From Bacteroidales bacterium (lineage in GTDB: Bacteria; Bacteroidota; Bacteroidia; Bacteroidales; UBA932), in contig SFNZ01000065.1 in NCBI GenBank assembly GCA_004552615.1, positions 1 to 10,469 of the forward strand: DNA of 10,469 bases. The letters are read 5' to 3'. This document shows positions 6,913-10,469 of this stretch, piece by piece. Position 1 is the stretch's first letter, and every line of letters starts with the position of its first letter. Below the pieces are notes generated by a model that was not told where the DNA came from, searched no databases, and worked only from the letters and a program-made list of their open reading frames with translations. Position numbers and translations under genes: made by a program.

Positions 6913-7805
6913 AACTGAATGTACTGATACTCGCCCTGCCGGCTTTCTTCGCCGTATTTTTGATTGCGGGATGCTCCGGAGACAAGGAGATTCCTGCCGA
7001 ACCGGAAAGGATTCCGCTCAGGATTTCCACGGAAATGCGGACCAGGGCATCCGACAGCGGATATGAAAAGTCTGATGTCGTGGGCATATATGTGGTGAAC
7101 CTGGAGGACGGGACGGCTGCGGAACTCAAGAATTCCGGCAACCACTTGGACAACATGGATTTCACATTCGACGGGACGGAATGGAAAGCCGGGAAGGAGG
7201 TATATTGGAAAGACGAGACAACTCCTGCCGACTTCTATTGCTATTACCCGTACAGGAACGGGGTCACTGACGTGTCCGCAGTCCCATTCGGAATCGTCAC
7301 TGACCAGAGCACCGTGGAGAAATACAAATCCGGAGAGCTCCTGTGGGGCAGGGCTGAAGGGGCGGCACCTTCCGAAAACCCTGTACAGATAATGACCAAT
7401 CACGCCCTCAGCAAACTGGTCATTTCCGTGTTGCCGGGCAAGGGATATGACGACGCTTCGCTCGCGCAGGAATCCATCTCGGTGACAGTCTGCGGGCTCA
7501 GGACCGGATGCAGCCTGGACCTCCGGACAGGCAAGGTAACGGAGACCGGAAGTGTCGGGGAGATAACACCCCTGAAGGACGGCAACGTATGGAAAGCCCT
7601 CGTTGTCCCGCAGAAGGCCACGGACGTAGAGCTTGTGAAGCTCAATGTGGGAGGTATTCCGTATTCGCTCGTGCAGACTGCCGTCTTCGAATCAGGGATG
7701 CAATATAGCTGCTCAATCACGGTGAACCGGCTCGGAGAAGGTGTCAATATCGGAATCGGGGAATGGGAGGACAGCGGAATTGATTATGGTGGAACAGTAG
7801 AATAA
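6909..7805 (+). CDS. Fimbrillin-like lipoprotein (Mfa-like/FimB-like family)
   Basis: This 298-residue protein has a lipoprotein signal peptide with lipobox IAGC (Cys22), so it should be exported and lipid-anchored. The mature part shows marks of the Bacteroidales fimbrillin-like families: a short acidic linker, PLRISTEMRTRAS (36-48), DVVGIYVV (56-63), DFTFDGTEWKAGKEVYWKD (84-102), the aromatic YYPY (112-115), GELLWGRA (142-149) and a C-terminal beta-rich half with ALVVPQ (230-235). Such proteins are fimbrial subunits, anchors or surface adhesins; which one applies here is not determined. The ATG overlaps the preceding TGA and has an AAGGA about 7 bp upstream, a Shine-Dalgarno-like sequence. 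The next gene begins with a clearly homologous module, so this looks like a duplicated pair. The longer in-frame opening upstream is a shadow of the preceding gene. Confidence 0.82.
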   Translation: MKLNVLILALPAFFAVFLIAGCSGDKEIPAEPERIPLRISTEMRTRASDSGYEKSDVVGIYVVNLEDGTAAELKNSGNHLDNMDFTFDGTEWKAGKEVYWKDETTPADFYCYYPYRNGVTDVSAVPFGIVTDQSTVEKYKSGELLWGRAEGAAPSENPVQIMTNHALSKLVISVLPGKGYDDASLAQESISVTVCGLRTGCSLDLRTGKVTETGSVGEITPLKDGNVWKALVVPQKATDVELVKLNVGGIPYSLVQTAVFESGMQYSCSITVNRLGEGVNIGIGEWEDSGIDYGGTVE

Positions 7806-7835
7806 TTTTCACAAAATCGGAACAACCTGCAGATC

Positions 7836-10469
7836 ATGATTTCAGGCAAGGCTCTTCTTTCAGTCATCAGCGCGGCAGCCGCATTGTCGGCCGCAGTCTG
7901 CTCATGCTCTGCCGGGGAGGACGCCCTGCAGCCCGGGGCTGACGGGAAAATGCCGATCTGCCTGTCCGGGGAGATTACCGCGAATCCGGCAGTGAAGGCT
8001 GACGTCAACGGATTCAGCGACAATGACGTGGTAGGAATCTATATCGTTGACTATGACGACGATGTTCCGGGAGATTTGAAGGACTCCGGGAACCGCGCGG
8101 ACAATCTCATGTTCACTTTCGACGCCAAGTCCTACATCTGGAATCCGGCATACGAGGTTTACTGGAAAGACGGGCACACCCATATTGACATCTACGGTTA
8201 TTATCCTTACGGCAGCCCTGCCGATGTGGAGAATTATTCATTCGAAATAGAGAAGGACCAGGGCCGGGAGGCGACATACGGGAAGCCCGGAGGATATGAG
8301 GCAAGCGATTTCCTGTGGGGAAAGGCCTCCGATATCGCCCCGACTGACCAGGTGATAAAAATCCGGTTCAGCCACATGATGGCCGCAGCCCGGGTGACCC
8401 TGATGGAAGGTGTGGGATTCGAGGACGGGGAATGGGACGCCGCTCAGAAGCAGGTCGTCATTACCAGTACCACGAGACAGTCCCTGATCGACCTGAAGAC
8501 CGGCCGGGTTACTGCAGTGGGAGAAGCATCCGAAGAAGGAACGGTGCCGAAGAAGGAAGGCAATGATTTCAGGGCGATTCTGGTGCCCCAGACCGTTCCG
8601 GCGGGCAAGCCGCTGATGAGCATCACCATAGGCGGAAATACCTGGTATTTCAGGAAAAACGAGGACTTCACATACGTTCCTTCCCGCCAGCACAGTTTCT
8701 CCATCACCGTGAGCAAGCGCACCGAGACAGGCGAATATGTCTTTGAGATTGCAGATGAGAGCATTATTGCGTGGGAAACTGATTCGGACCTGCACGATGC
8801 CACTGCGAGGGGATATGTCATAATCGATGTCTGGAAGCCAGGGACGCTGGAAGAAAGCATCATTGAGTCCGGAAAGGACCCCGGAAGCGTCAGGAACATG
8901 AAGGTGACAGGATGGATTTCGTCGAGGGATTTCGCCACGATGAAATACCACATGCCGAAGCTGTCTTCCCTCAACCTGAAAGAGGCCCGTATAATGGCCG
9001 GTTCCAAGGGGACTCTGGAAGACGGGAACGAATACCTCGCAAACGAAGCCGGGGAGATTCCAAAATACGCGATGTTCGGATGCCAGTCCCTTATGAGGCT
9101 GATACTCCCGGACAACCTGAAGTCAATTGGAGCAGAATCTTTCTACGGGTGTTCCCTCCTGACCGGGTCGCTTACGATTCCCGAAGGGGTGGAGACCATC
9201 GGATACGGGGCATTCCGGGGATGCAGCTTCACAGGGAATCTGGTCCTGCCTATGTCCCTGAAACAGATTGGGGCCCAGGCATTTCTCGGAAACAGTTTCT
9301 ATTGCGAGCTGAAACTTCCGGAGAATCTGGAAATCATAGAGAATGAAGCCTTCTATGACTGCGACAAGCTATTCGGCAGGATTGTCCTGCCGTCCCGCCT
9401 TGCCAAGCTGGGCTACGGGGCCTTCCACAATTGCAACGGAATCTCCGGAGGCCTTGAGATTCCCCAGACCCTGACCAATCTGGAGAATGACATTTTCAGC
9501 TCCTACCGTTCCAACCCGAATATGAACGGGACTCTCGTACTCCATGACGGAATCGAATCTATCGGGGCGGCGGCCTTCATGGGAGCGGCCTTCAGGGGAG
9601 AGCTGAAACTTCCGAAAAACCTTACCATGGTGATGGACAATGCCTTCAACGGATGCGATTTCTCAGGGACATTGGTCATCCCTAAATCCGTGATGGCCAT
9701 AGGAGCCGGTGCATTCAGCGGAAACTGGAGGCTTACCGGAACCGTGACTATCAACCAGGAGATACAGAGTATCGGCAACAATGCCTTCTACGGATGCAGG
9801 GGAATCGAGGGCGTGATATTCGAAAACGGGGTAGAGGTCATCGGCAGCGGAGCTTTCAGCAATTGCTCGGGGATAAACAGGATTGTCTGCAAATCGTCCA
9901 CTCCGCCCAATGTGCTGGAGGGAGCCTTCGACGGGGTCCCGAAGGATGCTTTCACTCTCGAGGTACCGGCTTCAGCTGTCCAGAAATATCAGGTCGCCGA
10001 AGGATGGAAGGATTTCAAGAGAATATCGGCATACCGGAACCTCTCAGTCAGTCCCGCTACGGCCGGAGCCATAAACACTTCAGTGACAAGGAGCCTGGCA
10101 CTCAGTGCCGAAGGGGAATGGTGCGTGGAAAGCTGTCCCGACTGGATAAGTCTCGACAAGATGTCCGGCAACGGCAAGACGGAACTGGTCCTGACATTCT
10201 CCCCTCTGGCTTACGGGGCGGGAGACAGGGAAGGAGAAGTAGTGTTCCTGCTCAAGGACAAGGAATACAGGACGGTATGCAAGGTGGCGCAATATGACTG
10301 CCGGCAGGAGGAAGATGAATTCATCACCATGAACAGGGCGACCAGGGGAAACGGCATCAACATTGTCTTCCTCGGTGACGGATACAGCGCCAAGGACATA
10401 AAGGACGGCAAACTTGCCGACAATGTCGGACAGGCATTCAGTCATTTCTTCGACATTGAGCCTTACCGC
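7836..10469 (+). CDS. Mosaic lipoprotein: fimbrillin-like module, BspA-type LRRs, BACON domain and M64 peptidase domain (3' end outside window)
   Basis: The frame from ATG 7836 is open for 878 codons to the window edge. A signal peptide ends in VCSC, making Cys24 a likely lipidation site. Residues about 40-315 are a fimbrillin-like module homologous to the preceding gene (DVVGIYIV at 65, EVYWKDG at 107, YYPYG at 122, FLWGKA at 159, ILVPQ at 248). Residues about 325-405 are a linker typical of BspA-like proteins (MKVTGWISSRDF, LSSLNLKEARI). Residues about 405-730 hold 13 LRR_5-type repeats spaced 23-24 residues, ending in the usual cap VPASAVQKYQVAEGWKDF. Residues about 734-822 fit a BACON domain (CPDWISLDKMSGNGKTELVL, then VCKVAQY). 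INIVFLGDGYSAKDI (841-855) is the start of an M64, IgA-peptidase-type metallopeptidase domain. The HExxH zinc site is not in view. A surface adhesin-protease is the inferred role. Confidence 0.85.
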   Translation, partial: MISGKALLSVISAAAALSAAVCSCSAGEDALQPGADGKMPICLSGEITANPAVKADVNGFSDNDVVGIYIVDYDDDVPGDLKDSGNRADNLMFTFDAKSYIWNPAYEVYWKDGHTHIDIYGYYPYGSPADVENYSFEIEKDQGREATYGKPGGYEASDFLWGKASDIAPTDQVIKIRFSHMMAAARVTLMEGVGFEDGEWDAAQKQVVITSTTRQSLIDLKTGRVTAVGEASEEGTVPKKEGNDFRAILVPQTVPAGKPLMSITIGGNTWYFRKNEDFTYVPSRQHSFSITVSKRTETGEYVFEIADESIIAWETDSDLHDATARGYVIIDVWKPGTLEESIIESGKDPGSVRNMKVTGWISSRDFATMKYHMPKLSSLNLKEARIMAGSKGTLEDGNEYLANEAGEIPKYAMFGCQSLMRLILPDNLKSIGAESFYGCSLLTGSLTIPEGVETIGYGAFRGCSFTGNLVLPMSLKQIGAQAFLGNSFYCELKLPENLEIIENEAFYDCDKLFGRIVLPSRLAKLGYGAFHNCNGISGGLEIPQTLTNLENDIFSSYRSNPNMNGTLVLHDGIESIGAAAFMGAAFRGELKLPKNLTMVMDNAFNGCDFSGTLVIPKSVMAIGAGAFSGNWRLTGTVTINQEIQSIGNNAFYGCRGIEGVIFENGVEVIGSGAFSNCSGINRIVCKSSTPPNVLEGAFDGVPKDAFTLEVPASAVQKYQVAEGWKDFKRISAYRNLSVSPATAGAINTSVTRSLALSAEGEWCVESCPDWISLDKMSGNGKTELVLTFSPLAYGAGDREGEVVFLLKDKEYRTVCKVAQYDCRQEEDEFITMNRATRGNGINIVFLGDGYSAKDIKDGKLADNVGQAFSHFFDIEPYR
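9066..9938 (+). repeat. BspA-type leucine-rich repeat array within the mosaic lipoprotein
   Basis: Thirteen units share the pattern IPxxLxxIGxxAFxxCxxLxGxLxLP, with the AF anchor (or equivalent) near residues 411, 434, 458, 481, 504, 528, 552, 579, 602, 625, 649, 672 and 696. Spacing is 23-24 residues except for one longer unit of 27 (552 to 579). The units have diverged at the DNA level, although GAGCTGAAACTTCCG recurs exactly at 9306 and 9600. Such arrays form curved solenoids for protein or surface binding in BspA-like proteins. Confidence 0.85.

Noticed and set aside
8238..8951. Minus-strand open frame (237 codons) opposite the mosaic lipoprotein, with another overlapping at 8444-9115
   Set aside because: Both lie within the continuous plus-strand frame encoding recognisable fimbrillin-like and BspA-type segments, and they show no domain or signal of their own.

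Overview
The window looks like chromosomal DNA of a Bacteroidales bacterium, probably gut- or host-associated, with moderately high GC. The evidence is a combination of features: fimbrillin-like lipoproteins, BspA-type leucine-rich repeats, a BACON domain, an M64 (IgA-peptidase type) protease start, a lipoprotein adaptor next to a TolC-like protein, a DUF1680/GH127 hydrolase, few Shine-Dalgarno sequences, and promoter elements of the Bacteroidetes type (TTTG / TAnnTTTG). The species cannot be named from this.

Left half, minus strand (1-6213). Reading in the direction of transcription (right to left): a secreted GH127-family (DUF1680) glycosidase (4336-6213); lgt, the prolipoprotein diacylglyceryl transferase (3378-4262), followed 9 bp later by a ProXp-ala/YbaK-type prolyl-tRNA deacylase (2721-3368); a likely intrinsic terminator (about 2654-2691); then an efflux operon of a TolC-family outer-membrane protein (1068-2537) and an RND-type periplasmic adaptor lipoprotein (24-1049). 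The operon probably continues past the left edge into the inner-membrane pump.

Right half, plus strand (6288-10469). A divergent intergenic region holds back-to-back Bacteroidetes-type promoter elements. The plus-strand promoter leads into an apparent three-gene operon: a small cytoplasmic protein with a putative helix-turn-helix-like N-terminus (6337-6912); a fimbrillin-like lipoprotein whose ATG overlaps the previous stop (6909-7805); and, 30 bp later, a very large mosaic lipoprotein (7836 to beyond 10469). The mosaic protein carries the same fimbrillin-like module, then about 13 BspA-type leucine-rich repeats, a BACON domain and the first part of an M64 metallopeptidase domain. It stays open for all 878 codons visible, and its catalytic zinc site lies outside the window.

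The window therefore combines housekeeping envelope biogenesis (Lgt makes the lipid anchor used by at least three lipoproteins encoded here), a drug or solute efflux system, one saccharide hydrolase, and an accessory surface module. That last module, a putative regulator with a free-standing fimbrillin-like lipoprotein and a fimbrillin/LRR/BACON/M64 fusion, is the part most worth a second look. There is no gene-free stretch longer than about 190 bp, and I saw no RNA genes, CRISPR arrays or insertion sequences.
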